This document shows, piece by piece, positions 44,545-55,011 of a stretch of DNA of 64,000 nucleotides. Source of the DNA: Moanibacter sp964542645. GTDB taxonomy: Bacteria; Verrucomicrobiota; Verrucomicrobiia; Opitutales; UBA2987. The position numbers were made by a program, and so were the translations under genes. Position 1 is the first letter of the stretch; the number at the start of each line of letters is the position of its first letter. Location: contig CAZIUG010000015.1 in the NCBI GenBank assembly GCA_964542645.1, forward strand, positions 620,001-684,000, written 5' to 3'. Under the pieces are notes generated by a model. The model was given only the letters and a program-made list of their open reading frames with translations, ran no database searches and was not told the origin of the DNA.

Positions 44545-45564
44545 ATGAAAGCAGTCCAGATCATTTCTCCACAAAGCATAGAAATCGTTGAGACCAAGGA
44601 ACCCCAACTCCCGAGTAATGGAAACGGCCTTGTCAAAGTGCGTATGCTGCGCGGATGTCTATGCGGCAGTGATATGCCTTACTTTTCCTTGAACTTGGAC
44701 CGCGAACCAGAACGAGCTAAATCGCTGATCGGCAAACTAGAATCGGGACAAGATTCCTATTACCCTTTGCTCATTGGTCAGTCGATGCACGAGTGTGTGG
44801 GCCGAATAGTGGAGTCAAACTCCGATCAGATCAAAGTGGGAACGCTAGCAATCGCAGGACCGCCAAAAATGAGTGGTTTCCAAGAATATTTCTGTACCAG
44901 AGAGGAATCTGTCTTCCCTCTACCAGAAGGGTCTGTCCCCATTGAGCAGCTGCTCATGAGTCAACCTCTGGGAACTGTTATTTGGGCTATGCGAAAGCTC
45001 GGAAATTTATTCCACTCTGATTGCGTAGTAGTTGGTCAAGGCCCTATGGGACAACTTTTTGCGCACATGCTTTCTAACCTCGGAGCCCGTACTATCACCG
45101 TTATGGACAAGATTGACGAGCGTCTTTCTGTCTCTCCTAAAATGAGAGCCACTCACACCGTCAACGTGGACAGGGATGATCCAATCGGAGCAATAAAGGA
45201 GATAACCGACGGTAGGATGGCTGATCTCGTAGTTGAAGCAGTTGGCCATGAACAAGACACGATTGACCTCTGTACCGCACTTGTGAAGCGCCAGGGTACA
45301 ATATTAGGATTTGGAGTTCCGGAGAGTAGTTACGGAACCAAAATTAACTACCGTGAGCTCTTTCGTAAAAACATCACCTTTATCGGCTCGGTTGGACCAG
45401 AATATCGCCGAGACGGCTCCCTTGCCCGTGACATGATTGTACAAAACCGGGTCAACGTCTCCCCTATCATTACTCATTCTTACCCTCTCGAGGATGCCCA
45501 AATTGCTTACGAACAATTTGCTAATCGTAAGGATGGGATATTAAAGGTTATTATTGAATTTTAA
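44545..45564 (+). CDS. Zinc-type MDR alcohol/polyol dehydrogenase
   Basis: The 339-residue MDR protein has the GroES-like half with the zinc ligands Cys40 (GCLCGSD) and the SMHECVGRIVE segment near 78-88. The Rossmann motif is VVGQGPMGQLFAHML near 165. The structural four-cysteine zinc lobe is missing. It should oxidise an alcohol or sugar alcohol with NAD(P). It is divergently transcribed from the SDR pair with about 125 bases between them, which suggests a common pathway. Confidence 0.82.
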   Translation: MKAVQIISPQSIEIVETKEPQLPSNGNGLVKVRMLRGCLCGSDMPYFSLNLDREPERAKSLIGKLESGQDSYYPLLIGQSMHECVGRIVESNSDQIKVGTLAIAGPPKMSGFQEYFCTREESVFPLPEGSVPIEQLLMSQPLGTVIWAMRKLGNLFHSDCVVVGQGPMGQLFAHMLSNLGARTITVMDKIDERLSVSPKMRATHTVNVDRDDPIGAIKEITDGRMADLVVEAVGHEQDTIDLCTALVKRQGTILGFGVPESSYGTKINYRELFRKNITFIGSVGPEYRRDGSLARDMIVQNRVNVSPIITHSYPLEDAQIAYEQFANRKDGILKVIIEF

Positions 45565-45784
45565 GAGTACTGATTCTCCTCACGTCGGCGTATCTGTTTG
45601 GCTACAGAGTCGCAATCGAGAAAAGCAACGAAGGTTGAATGGATTCGGGATCCTCCTATGCAGAATCAGTTGCCCACTCCTTATCGTCCTTCTCCTTGTT
45701 ACTTCACCATTATGTTCCGCTCACTTCGTAGAATGCACGAATTAGTTCCTGATTCATCTCAACGCATCAAAACCCCTATTTCCC

Positions 45785-46939
45785 ATGAGAGTTTCCTCCG
45801 CAAATAAAAAGCCAAGTATCGCCGACTATTATCCTTCCCCTGATCAATGGGAGCGGATTGATCCCAACGATGCTGGTTTTGATCCTAGAAAACTAGCCGA
45901 GAGCTTGGTGTTTGCGGCAGAAACCGAGACAGATTTTCCAACCGACTTGCGCAAAAAAATCCCTACCGGGAAACGCCACCCATTCGACCGACAACTTGGT
46001 CCCATTAAAGACCGTAGCGCTCCTTCGGGCGTCATTCTAAAAGGAGGCTACCTCCTCGGTCAATTCGGCCCCATTGACAGTATGGAAGTCACTTTCAGTG
46101 TGACCAAGAGTTATATATCAGCAGCGGCGGGTCTCGCCTACGACGACGGCTTGATCAACGACCTCGATGCCCGCGTTGGAAGTTCTATTTCGGACGGTGG
46201 ATTTGATTCGTCTCAGAATTTTGATATAACGTGGCGCCAACTTCTACAACAAACAAGCGAGTGGGAGGGGGAACTCTTCGGCATACCCGACTGGATAGAT
46301 CGCGGACGACAGGTGAACCCGACCTCTGGAATGGAAGCTGGCACAATAGGGGAGTCCGCATCAAAAAATGAAACTTTAAATGCCCTAGAGTCTCCTGGTA
46401 CCTTCTGGGAGTACAACGACGTTCGGGTCAATCGAACTGCGCTTAGCCTCCTACGCCTATTTCATGCTTCTTTGCCAGAAATCATCAATTCACGAATTAT
46501 GACACCCATTGGCGCATCACAATCATGGGAATGGCACGGATACGATACTTCGTGGGTTGAAGAAAGTGGACGGAATATCCAATCTGTGTCGGGCGGCGGC
46601 CATTGGGGTGGGGGCATCTGGATCAATACTCTCGACCATGCTCGCTTTGGATTGCTATATCTTAGGCGTGGGCGCTGGCGCAATCTTCAGCTGCTCTCCC
46701 AAGATTGGATCGAGAAGACCCTCACTCCTTGCCTAATAAACCAAGATTACGGACTCCTTTGGTGGCTCAACCAGAATAACACTATATCGGATCTTGCCTC
46801 TCCCCAAAGCTTCGCCGCACGTGGAGCAGGCGGAAACATCATTTTTGTCGTACCCGAGCGCGATTTAGTCATCGTTCTACGCTGGTGTGGCGATTCCAAA
46901 CGCGTTATAGACAGGATTCTCAGCAGCCAAAACAATTAG
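45785..46939 (+). CDS. Serine hydrolase of the beta-lactamase class C / esterase family
   Basis: The 384-residue protein has the SxxK catalytic motif SVTK with Ser105 and Lys108, a YND motif (WEYNDVRVN near 207), and a C-terminal GAGGNIIFVVPERDLVIVL segment in the position of the KTG box. No signal peptide is visible, so it is probably a cytoplasmic esterase or amidase rather than a beta-lactamase. It follows the MDR gene by 220 bases. Confidence 0.82.
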   Translation: MRVSSANKKPSIADYYPSPDQWERIDPNDAGFDPRKLAESLVFAAETETDFPTDLRKKIPTGKRHPFDRQLGPIKDRSAPSGVILKGGYLLGQFGPIDSMEVTFSVTKSYISAAAGLAYDDGLINDLDARVGSSISDGGFDSSQNFDITWRQLLQQTSEWEGELFGIPDWIDRGRQVNPTSGMEAGTIGESASKNETLNALESPGTFWEYNDVRVNRTALSLLRLFHASLPEIINSRIMTPIGASQSWEWHGYDTSWVEESGRNIQSVSGGGHWGGGIWINTLDHARFGLLYLRRGRWRNLQLLSQDWIEKTLTPCLINQDYGLLWWLNQNNTISDLASPQSFAARGAGGNIIFVVPERDLVIVLRWCGDSKRVIDRILSSQNN

Positions 46940-47033
46940 TTTTGACCTTCTTGGACGTCATACTTTTAACAAAAATATCAACCGAAAATTATCTAAATCC
47001 TAGCAGTCAGAAATCAGCCCTACCATTCAACAC

Positions 47034-47870
47034 ATGACAAATACACACCTATTTGATAGTCTTGATGCCTTCAGAAATGAGCCCGTCCCGAACGGGAAAG
47101 TCCGCCTTCATTGGTTCGGACAACTCTCAGTCGGAATTAAGGACGAAACTGGAGTAATCATACTGGTCGATCCCTATTTTCCGCATGACCGCCCAGCTGA
47201 CCGATATATCTACTCCAATCCTCCTCTTAAAGAATCTGACCTCCACGTCGACCACGTCCTCCTCACTCATGATCATGGCGATCACACCTGCCCAGAGACT
47301 CTAACAAGAATTCACACTGCTCATCCTAACTGCGAATACACGGGCACGAGAGCAAGCGCTCAAAGAATCGTGCAACAAATTGGTGTGCCGGAAGATAAAG
47401 TTCGTTCTATCACTGCCGGTCAATCATACCAGCTTGGAACAATGACCGCCCACGCGGTTTATGCTAAACCTCCCAGAAATTTACCTGATGATAATATCGA
47501 AGCTCCAGACACCGAACATCTTGGCTACGTTGTCGAAAGCTGGAGCGACTCCCTTGCTAAGAGTATTCGGGTCTACATCTCTGGAGATCCGATTAATACA
47601 TTTCCAAAATACCCTGATCTGATTAATCCAGTTGCCGCCCTGAAACCGGACATTGGATTTCTCGTCACCCATCCGAATGAGGGAGAATTTCCCTATTTTG
47701 CGGAGTCAGCCGAAATGGCGACAAAGATTGGCCTCAAGGCAGTAGCTCCAGCCCACTACGAGTGCTTTACTCAAAGAACCTTCGACCCAGATGAATGGTC
47801 GAACTCTTTCCCAAAAGACTTACCCGAGCGAATTATCATTCCCTACAACCACGGAATTTTATACCCGTGA
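47034..47870 (+). CDS. MBL-fold metal-dependent hydrolase (UlaG-like)
   Basis: The 278-residue protein carries the metallo-beta-lactamase THDHGDH motif (about residue 77), the VDPYFPHDRPADR loop and later His residues in ISGDPINTFPKYP and PAHYECF. UlaG-type enzymes open lactones or cleave phosphodiesters. It begins about 95 bases after the serine hydrolase gene, and both may act on the same intermediate. The substrate is unknown. Confidence 0.8.
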   Translation: MTNTHLFDSLDAFRNEPVPNGKVRLHWFGQLSVGIKDETGVIILVDPYFPHDRPADRYIYSNPPLKESDLHVDHVLLTHDHGDHTCPETLTRIHTAHPNCEYTGTRASAQRIVQQIGVPEDKVRSITAGQSYQLGTMTAHAVYAKPPRNLPDDNIEAPDTEHLGYVVESWSDSLAKSIRVYISGDPINTFPKYPDLINPVAALKPDIGFLVTHPNEGEFPYFAESAEMATKIGLKAVAPAHYECFTQRTFDPDEWSNSFPKDLPERIIIPYNHGILYP

Positions 47871-48296
47871 GATGATGGTAAACCCCGTCATAAAACTGCC
47901 CGAAATTCAATATATCTAAGTTCGTCAAGAGAAGTTGAAATCATCAATACAGCGACGCTTAAATCGAAGTGCATGAGCATTTTGATTTAAGCTTTTCGAC
48001 GGGACAGTTAGTCGCAGGGGACGGAACACAAGTGTTTTTTCTTAGGATCCCAGTAGTCTTAAACTCGGTTAATCTATTTGGATTTATAGGCTTTCCTATT
48101 CTCGGCATGAACTGGTTGGGCTCTGACATAGCAATCAGAATCTTCTTGATTGAACTTCTATTCTCTAGACTAGTTCATGGCAGATTAAGAAGTATTTTAA
48201 TCCAAAATTTTTCGGAAAAATCGTCCGAAAGACCATTATACCTCCAGTCAAACCCCAAGCTTGTTGTAGCGATCAAAGTCTGAAAGATTCCCCTAA
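47871..48296. other. Intergenic region before the aminotransferase gene
   Basis: About 425 bases. One 104-codon frame at 47969-48283 has a hydrophobic middle but no conserved pattern, so I do not call it. I see no promoter, terminator or RNA. Confidence 0.35.
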
Positions 48297-49436
48297 ATGA
48301 AAACTTATAGATTCACCGGAGGAAATACTGCCCCAGAAACTTTTCCCGTTGAAGGGTTAATCCAAGCCTCAGAGAAAGGCATCTCCCAAGTCGGAACTGG
48401 CTTTATCTCATATCCCGGTGAACTGGGGCATCAAGGGCTCAGAGAGGTCATTGCTCAGCGCGAAATGGACCGGGAGGGAGTCGAGGTTTCACCTACCTAC
48501 ATCTCATTAACCAACGGATCGATGCAGGCAGTAACCTTGATGGCAGAAACCTTTATGAAAGGACCGGGAGATATCGTCGTCACGGAAGAACTCACCTACA
48601 TGGGAACGATTGGCGCCTACAAACGACTGGGCGCCCAACTGGTTGGGGTTCCAATGGATAAAAACGGAATGGATCTCGACAAGTTGGAAGAGACTCTAGA
48701 ACGACTACACGAAAACGAAACGCCCCCAGCTTTCATCTACACAATCCCGACCTACCATAACCCAACTGGGATCGTCATGCCAAAGGAGCGGCGTCTCCGC
48801 TTGATCGATATCGCGCGATGTTTTAACACTATTGTGGTAGAAGACAACTGCTACGGGGATGTCCACTACGAAGGGGAAAAACCACCTGCCTTCTACGCTT
48901 TAGACGATGATCCCCGTCATATATACATCTGCTCGCTATCCAAAATCCTTGGCCCAGGAGTAAGGCAAGGGTACTTTTACGCACGCCCACCCTACCTGGA
49001 GAGAATCCTTGATCGTCGATATGACGGCGGCTGCAGTCTCCTCTCTGGAAGTATCCTGGCCGCGTACTTTAAGGATAATTTCTGGGAGCACTGCAAAATG
49101 ACTAATGCACTTCTCAAAGAAAAACGCGACGCTACAATCGATGCGCTTCAGAGGGATCTTAGTGACATTTGTTCCTGGACTCAGCCTATCGGAGGACTCT
49201 TCATCTGGATAAAGTTCCCGGATGATGTAGACCAAGTTAACCTCGATGCCCTCCTAGCCAAAAGGCAATTCATCCATTCACCCGGTAGAATTCTTCACGT
49301 CGAAGGAAAGGATATCCCTTATTTGCGAATTTCCTTTGGAGCCGTCCCATTAGATGATATTTCCGAAGGCATTGCCATTCTTGCCGATTGCATTCGAGCT
49401 GCCAGAAGGTTAGAGCCAGCTGTAAGTGTTATTTAA
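48297..49436 (+). CDS. PLP-dependent aminotransferase, class I/II (2-aminoadipate/MocR-type fold)
   Basis: The 379-residue fold-type I enzyme has the PLP lysine in SLSKILGPGVRQGY near residue 215, the IPTYHNPTGIVMP motif near 150 and the C-terminal RISFGA substrate arginine. It lacks the GntR domain of MocR regulators. Such enzymes transaminate 2-aminoadipate, valine or kynurenine-like compounds. It is followed by the convergent HyuA/HyuB genes. Confidence 0.85.
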   Translation: MKTYRFTGGNTAPETFPVEGLIQASEKGISQVGTGFISYPGELGHQGLREVIAQREMDREGVEVSPTYISLTNGSMQAVTLMAETFMKGPGDIVVTEELTYMGTIGAYKRLGAQLVGVPMDKNGMDLDKLEETLERLHENETPPAFIYTIPTYHNPTGIVMPKERRLRLIDIARCFNTIVVEDNCYGDVHYEGEKPPAFYALDDDPRHIYICSLSKILGPGVRQGYFYARPPYLERILDRRYDGGCSLLSGSILAAYFKDNFWEHCKMTNALLKEKRDATIDALQRDLSDICSWTQPIGGLFIWIKFPDDVDQVNLDALLAKRQFIHSPGRILHVEGKDIPYLRISFGAVPLDDISEGIAILADCIRAARRLEPAVSVI

Positions 49437-49513
49437 ATGCCCTTGCACTTGTTCCCTTCCTCGCGCTCCCCCGAGAATTGAGAAAACTTTATCTCCTCCA
49501 GAGGCTCTCCTCA

Positions 49514-51229
49514 TTATTCCGCATTATGAGCTTCCCGCAACAACACTGTTGCTCGCTCATCGACAACAGAAAGATCCTCTTTGATAACGACGCGGTACTC
49601 CGTTAGAGCCGCCTCTCTCGAAACCATACCCTGTCTCACGTCTTCAAGAACCGTGCTCAAAGGCCTCTCTTCAGGCCGAAAAAAACCTCCCCCACCTGGT
49701 AACCTGAGTATAACCGATTGGCCAGGTTCAAGTTCATATTTGCCCTTTGGATGAGGGCGGGTCCCGTCCTGAAGAAACAACTCACCAGGGGCACCATCCT
49801 TTCCGCCTTGGAATCCTCGTGCGGCGAAGCGGGTCCGATCATACATACAAGAATGGAGAACGGGGGCCTCCGAATCAACCATGAGTACCATCTCCTGACC
49901 TAGTCCTCCACGAAACTTTCCTGCCCCCCCGGAATCAGCGCGAAGTGCCCGTCTCAGCATAAGAACAGGAGACACCGCTTCAATCGCTTCTACCGGCACT
50001 CCTTGAATCCCACTCGGAAAGGCTGTAGCTGAAAGTCCATCAGAAGTCGGCCGTGCACCCATTCCCCCGGCGGAAAAAAAGACATAAGAAAAAAGACGTC
50101 CCTCCCTATCATAACCTTCAAACTGCGTGTTCCACAGTCCGGCCGATCCATCGGCTATCAGACGATCAGGAATAACATGGCCTAGGGCTCCAAACACTGC
50201 TTGGGTCAGAAAATGTCCAATCAGGTGTCGTGCACCCACCGCACATGGATGAAGGGCATTCAACATACATCCCTCCGGAGCCTTCACCGTAACAGGTCGA
50301 AAATTGCCTTCATTCTGAGGCAAAGATGGACTTATTACACAAGATAGAGGATAGGTCGTGTAAGCATGGGTGTAATTGTACACTACATTAATTCCACGGT
50401 CGACCTGGGGCGAACTTCCAGCGTAATCGACTGTGAGATCGCTCCCGATTATGGAAATCGTAATACAGATCTTGAGCGGTTCATTAAATCCATCAACACT
50501 AACTTCGTCCTGGTAGATTCCGTCAGGGATTTCGGATATGGCAGCTCGAGTGGCCACCTCTGTTCGATCGAGAATCTCATCCGAAATCGCCGTCAAATCC
50601 TCTAGCCCGCATTCCCTTAGCAGTTCACATAGTTTTGTAGCACCAACATCGTTACCAGCTTGTTGTGCGTATAAATCCCCTACCACCAAATCCGGCATTC
50701 GGACGTTGGCTCGGACGATTTCAATGAGATCACGATTAAGCTCCCCTTCTTTGAATAGCCGCATGAAGGGAATGTGGAGTCCCTCTTCGAAAACCTCTCG
50801 TGCGTCAGCTCCTAGCGTACGTCCTCCTATATCCATAGCATGGCACGTATTGGCAAACCAACCGATTCCTTTGCCGCTATAAAAAACCGGAGTCACCACT
50901 GTGATGTCATGAAGATGTCCAGAAGCTAGCCATGGATCGTTTGTTAGGAGGCTGTCCCCTGGTTTCCATTTCTCGATTGGGTGCTGCCGGACAAATGTCC
51001 GCACACAGTTAGCCATTGTATTAATATGCCCAGGAGTTCCTGTAACCGCTTGTGCAAGCATTCTGCCTTTTACATCAAAGACGCCAGCCGAGAGATCGCC
51101 TGCTTCCCTAACAACCGTTGTAAAGGATGCATGCATCAGAGCCGCTGCCTGCTCATCTACAATCGAAATGAGCCGATTCCAAAGCACCTCCAATAGGATT
51201 GAATCAATTTCTAATTTGCCAGATTTCAT
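49514..51229 (-). CDS. hyuB: Hydantoinase B / oxoprolinase-type subunit
   Basis: The 571-residue protein has the HyuB fold throughout (ILLEVLWNRLISIVDEQAAALMHASFTTVVREAGDLSAGVF at the start, ADGSAGLWNTQFEGYDREG, FRGGLGQEMVLMV). With HyuA it hydrolyses hydantoins, 5-oxoproline or N-carbamoyl-type rings using ATP. It is the second gene of the pair, 143 bases after hyuA. The members cannot be placed in one of the subfamilies by inspection. Confidence 0.88.
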   Translation of the reverse strand: MKSGKLEIDSILLEVLWNRLISIVDEQAAALMHASFTTVVREAGDLSAGVFDVKGRMLAQAVTGTPGHINTMANCVRTFVRQHPIEKWKPGDSLLTNDPWLASGHLHDITVVTPVFYSGKGIGWFANTCHAMDIGGRTLGADAREVFEEGLHIPFMRLFKEGELNRDLIEIVRANVRMPDLVVGDLYAQQAGNDVGATKLCELLRECGLEDLTAISDEILDRTEVATRAAISEIPDGIYQDEVSVDGFNEPLKICITISIIGSDLTVDYAGSSPQVDRGINVVYNYTHAYTTYPLSCVISPSLPQNEGNFRPVTVKAPEGCMLNALHPCAVGARHLIGHFLTQAVFGALGHVIPDRLIADGSAGLWNTQFEGYDREGRLFSYVFFSAGGMGARPTSDGLSATAFPSGIQGVPVEAIEAVSPVLMLRRALRADSGGAGKFRGGLGQEMVLMVDSEAPVLHSCMYDRTRFAARGFQGGKDGAPGELFLQDGTRPHPKGKYELEPGQSVILRLPGGGGFFRPEERPLSTVLEDVRQGMVSREAALTEYRVVIKEDLSVVDERATVLLREAHNAE

Positions 51230-51372
51230 GGACTTCTAAGCCTTATTTGAAGTTTGAATTCTTCCACTCTCCTGTTGGATCTCATTCATTAGTTTCAAAA
51301 AATCTCCCGCGTTTGCTGACATCCATAACCTGAACTCTGGACGAGATTCTCACTCCGTCATTCACATTCTGC

Positions 51373-53463
51373 CTAATTATTGGTATCCTTAGAGAGAATC
51401 AGACAACCAGACCGACAAAGGGAGAGTTCCCAACCAGGCGGCACCACCGTTGTCGCTTCCTCCTCTTCAATAATTGCGGGACCTGAAACATGGAAGCCCG
51501 CCTCTAGCAAATACCGATTGTAGACAGAAGTTTTTCTCGGCTTATTATCGCCCTGGAAAAAAGCAAAACGATCCCCTTTTTCCGTTCCCATATGGTTCGA
51601 AGATGGTAATGCCTTGACCTTTTCGATTATCGGTTCCGGTCCAGAGGCGGTCACACGCCAATGGACAACCTCAACTGAAACATCTGGACAGTTCCGTCCA
51701 TAAATTCGCTTGTATTCGCCTTCGAAAGCTAGAATGAGCTCTTTGTTTACCGCTCCATCCGTTGGATTCTCCGGAATGTTGACGCGGATCTCGTGCCCCT
51801 GACCCGCATATCGCATATCAGCAGTACGTCTCAACATGACTTCGTTGGGAGCTACCCCAGCACCAACCACAATCTTCCGGCCCTCCTTCTCCAGTTCCGA
51901 AAAGATAGTATGAACATCCTCTGAGTTCAGGTTTTCTAGGCGCGCGACAAAACTCCTCGAGAATTCGAAAGAAATCGGTGCCAACATCAAACCGAAAGCG
52001 GAACCTACACCAGCTACCGGAGGTACCACAACTTTCCTCACTCCAAGCAAGTCAGCAACCCCGCAAGAATGTATAGGACCTGCGCCACCCGTAGCCACCA
52101 TAGTAAATCCCTGCAATGCGACACCTGTCTCGGTAGCATGGACACGGGCTGCATTGGCCATATTCTCGTTCACCAATCGGTGAATTCCCCATGCCGTCCG
52201 ATAAATGTCGATGTTCAATTTTTTTGCAAGTTTGGCCAGCGCGCCTTCAGAAGCATCCATGTTGAGGTGCATTCGACCACCGAGAAAAAAAGAAGGATTA
52301 AGGTACCCGAGGAAAAGATCAGCATCCGTCACAGTCGGCTCCTCCATCCCGGCCCCATAGCAAGCGGGACCTGGCTCTGACCCGGCGCTCTCAGGACCGA
52401 CTTCTGGAAGGCCCAGGTCATTCACTCGTGCTAAACTCCCCCCTCCCGCCCCGATCTCAATAAGATCGAGTACCGGAACCAATAGGGGCAAACCACTACC
52501 TCTCTTGAAACGATAGACTCGTGCAACCTCTGAGCTCCCTGCTATACGAAGCTCTCCTCTTTCGATTAATACTGCTTTTGCCGTCGTCCCACCCATATCA
52601 AAGGCTAGAATCTTTTCTTCACCCGTTGCTCGACCCCAGTACTTAGCTGCCAAAGCACCACCGCAAGGACCTGACTCGATTAAACGGACAGGAAACTGTT
52701 TGGCTATTTCAACCGAACAAGTGCCCGCATTTGATAACATAATGTGTAGAGGCCCCTTCAGTCCGCTTGAGCTGAGTCCCTCTTCGAGGCCATTGAGATA
52801 ACGGTCCGCTAACGGCTGAACGTAAGCGTTTGCAACCGTAGTTGAGGTCCGCTCGTACTCCCTCATCTCAGGTGCCACCTCATGGGAAATTGATAATGCG
52901 GTGTCCGCCATTATCTCTTGCGTAATTTGAGCTGCCCGCTGCTCATGCGCTGAATAAATGTAACTGTGAAGAAAGCAAATCGCAATAGCTTCAACGCCTT
53001 CTTCCTTCAGTTCCTCGCAAGCTTTCCTCACCACAGCTTCGTCAAGATCAAGTAGGATCTCCCCCGTAACCTTTACCCGTTCTGGGATTTCAAATCTTAA
53101 TCGTCTTTGAACCAGGGGCACTGGGAGTTGGAGGAAAAGGTCATAGATATCGTAGCGCCCTTCCCTGCCTATATCGAGGGTGTCGCGAAAACCTTCGGTC
53201 GTGATGAGACCTGTTTTCGCTCCCCTTCTCTCGATCAAGGTGTTTGTAACAAGGGTTGTCCCGTGTATCGTTCGGCTAACCTCTTCGGCTTTAAAAACTC
53301 TTTCCTTCAAGAGCCGACGAACCCCTTCCAATACCGCCTCCGAGGGATCTGGATAGCTTGTAAGTACTTTCACGACGCGCAGGGCGCCAGTTCCGTGCTC
53401 CAGAACTACCAGATCGGTAAACGTTCCTCCAATATCAACCGACAATAGATAGCGCTTATTCAC
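51373..53463 (-). CDS. hyuA: Hydantoinase A / oxoprolinase-type ATPase subunit
   Basis: The 696-residue protein is an ASKHA-fold ATPase subunit. Phosphate-binding loops are LSVDIGGTFTDLVVLE near residue 7-22 and LAFDMGGTTAKAVLIE near 290. The adenosine-binding GAGGGSLARV and a LPSS linker follow. ATP hydrolysis drives opening of a cyclic amide in the partner subunit. The start is GTG. The pair with HyuB and the flanking amidohydrolase point to degradation of a cyclic amide or imide. Confidence 0.9.
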   Translation of the reverse strand: MNKRYLLSVDIGGTFTDLVVLEHGTGALRVVKVLTSYPDPSEAVLEGVRRLLKERVFKAEEVSRTIHGTTLVTNTLIERRGAKTGLITTEGFRDTLDIGREGRYDIYDLFLQLPVPLVQRRLRFEIPERVKVTGEILLDLDEAVVRKACEELKEEGVEAIAICFLHSYIYSAHEQRAAQITQEIMADTALSISHEVAPEMREYERTSTTVANAYVQPLADRYLNGLEEGLSSSGLKGPLHIMLSNAGTCSVEIAKQFPVRLIESGPCGGALAAKYWGRATGEEKILAFDMGGTTAKAVLIERGELRIAGSSEVARVYRFKRGSGLPLLVPVLDLIEIGAGGGSLARVNDLGLPEVGPESAGSEPGPACYGAGMEEPTVTDADLFLGYLNPSFFLGGRMHLNMDASEGALAKLAKKLNIDIYRTAWGIHRLVNENMANAARVHATETGVALQGFTMVATGGAGPIHSCGVADLLGVRKVVVPPVAGVGSAFGLMLAPISFEFSRSFVARLENLNSEDVHTIFSELEKEGRKIVVGAGVAPNEVMLRRTADMRYAGQGHEIRVNIPENPTDGAVNKELILAFEGEYKRIYGRNCPDVSVEVVHWRVTASGPEPIIEKVKALPSSNHMGTEKGDRFAFFQGDNKPRKTSVYNRYLLEAGFHVSGPAIIEEEEATTVVPPGWELSLCRSGCLILSKDTNN

Positions 53464-53637
53464 CGTATCTAAATGAGATTAAGCGAAGCAGTAACGAACT
53501 TCTCAAGTCAATCGCAAGGAAACTCAGCAATCTCTAATTTAATAAGAATTTTATCAGTAACCCTCTACGTGAGCAGAAAAATTAGCCTAAGAGTCTTTTG
53601 ATCGACTTCTTTCAATTGCTCAATCATCAAAATCCTC

Positions 53638-54483
53638 TTACAGATTCCTAGCCTCCCAGTGATATGCCTCCTTGGAATTTTTCCAAAGTATTTTCTCGAG
53701 CACCTCTTCACCCGTATCTTTGAAATATTCCCGGACAATATCCAGGGTCAAAGTATACTCACCATACAATTCACACGGGGTCCAATTGCTCGAATAAACG
53801 AGACGGTCATTTCCCAAAGCCTCCACTAAAGCATCAATTGTCGGACGATAGTAGTTCACATCGGTCGGCGCTGGCTGTTCAACCGTACATTCCACCATTC
53901 CTGATAGTTTGCAGTAGACATTAAGATATTCGGCCAATTCATTAATCCCCTCCATCCAAACCGGATCGGGTGATTTCCCATCCACTAATACAAGTGCAGT
54001 ATGATTCACAACCAGCCGAAGAGAAGGATGCCCACGAACAAACCTGGCAAGCTCACTGAGTTCCTCGGGACGGACCATCAGATCCATAGATAGATTCCGT
54101 TCCATCAGCATCTTTGCACAATCATCAAGACTCCTACTCCCATACGAAGTCGGTCCTCTTGTACTAACACGTATCCCACGGAAGAGAGGGTTCTCAGTAA
54201 AACGGTCAAGGTTCGATTCGAAATTTTCATCTGCCGGATTTAGGTTGCCAACAAAGCCCTTAACTATCGGCTCATCCTTCGCTAAATCGAGGATCCATTG
54301 ATTATCCTCGAGCCAAGGACTGGCCTCAACCACAATGACACCAGTTACCCCTTCCGGTTCTGCTAGAGCCTTATAGCGATCCGGCATACTCGGCTGGTAG
54401 ATTGACCCACTCTCCGGTTTTGGCCAGGGAACTCCTTGCTCTCGTTCGGTATCATAAAGATGAATATGTGTATCGATGATCAT
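53638..54483 (-). CDS. Amidohydrolase family 2 (TIM-barrel, L-fuconolactonase-like)
   Basis: The 281-residue protein starts with the metal-binding DTHIHLYD motif. His, Asp and conserved VVNHTA (near 158) and YSSNWTP (near 230) segments follow the amidohydrolase_2 pattern. These enzymes hydrolyse lactones or decarboxylate aromatic acids. It lies 174 bases upstream of hyuA on the same strand, so the three minus-strand genes may be one unit. Confidence 0.85.
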   Translation of the reverse strand: MIIDTHIHLYDTEREQGVPWPKPESGSIYQPSMPDRYKALAEPEGVTGVIVVEASPWLEDNQWILDLAKDEPIVKGFVGNLNPADENFESNLDRFTENPLFRGIRVSTRGPTSYGSRSLDDCAKMLMERNLSMDLMVRPEELSELARFVRGHPSLRLVVNHTALVLVDGKSPDPVWMEGINELAEYLNVYCKLSGMVECTVEQPAPTDVNYYRPTIDALVEALGNDRLVYSSNWTPCELYGEYTLTLDIVREYFKDTGEEVLEKILWKNSKEAYHWEARNL

Positions 54484-55011
54484 GGTAATGAAAGCTATTG
54501 AGGAAAATCGTCTTTTCCAGCTCTATTTAAGGAGAGTTTACGATTGAAATAGAGTAGAAGAAAAAGCTGCTTCTTGCTGAATTGCCCCACTTGCGCTACG
54601 CCACTGGCCTCAATGCTCCTTCAATCGAAGTATTGTTCCAAATAACTCTACACAAGAAATACGTCTCAGCACCATAACAACCTAGATCTCTCCATTTCCT
54701 CAGTCGAAGCCTATTTTATTTACACAGGGGAAGCGTTAGAATTAGAGAATTCCATGATAGGGGAGCTAACAATATGCTGCCTTTTTATGAAAGAAAATAC
54801 CACGATATTGTGACTGAAAGACTGTATCTTCTCCAAATGCTATAAGTTGTTCTGATTTCACTTGAAGAACTAAAGTAATTACTATCCTAAAACGAATAAG
54901 AGCCCCGATTATCCAATAGAGCATTTAGTTTGACAAATCCCTACTATGGGAACGGGAGTAAGGGTGCATGCCAACTAGTTTGTTTCAGTCTACCAACCGC
55001 TCTTCCTAAAT
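54484..55011. other. Divergent intergenic region upstream of the RraA-like gene
   Basis: About 530 bases. CTCTATTT (54521-54528) and AAATAGAG (54547-54554) form an 8-bp inverted repeat. A TTGACA-like box near 54935 lacks a matching -10. No RNA or credible ORF is seen. Confidence 0.4.

Noticed and set aside
44569..45000. Structural zinc lobe of the MDR dehydrogenase
   Set aside because: The four closely spaced cysteines are absent; only the catalytic ligands are seen.
47969..48283. 104-codon frame with a hydrophobic middle before the aminotransferase
   Set aside because: No conserved motif, no ribosome site and composition like intergenic DNA.
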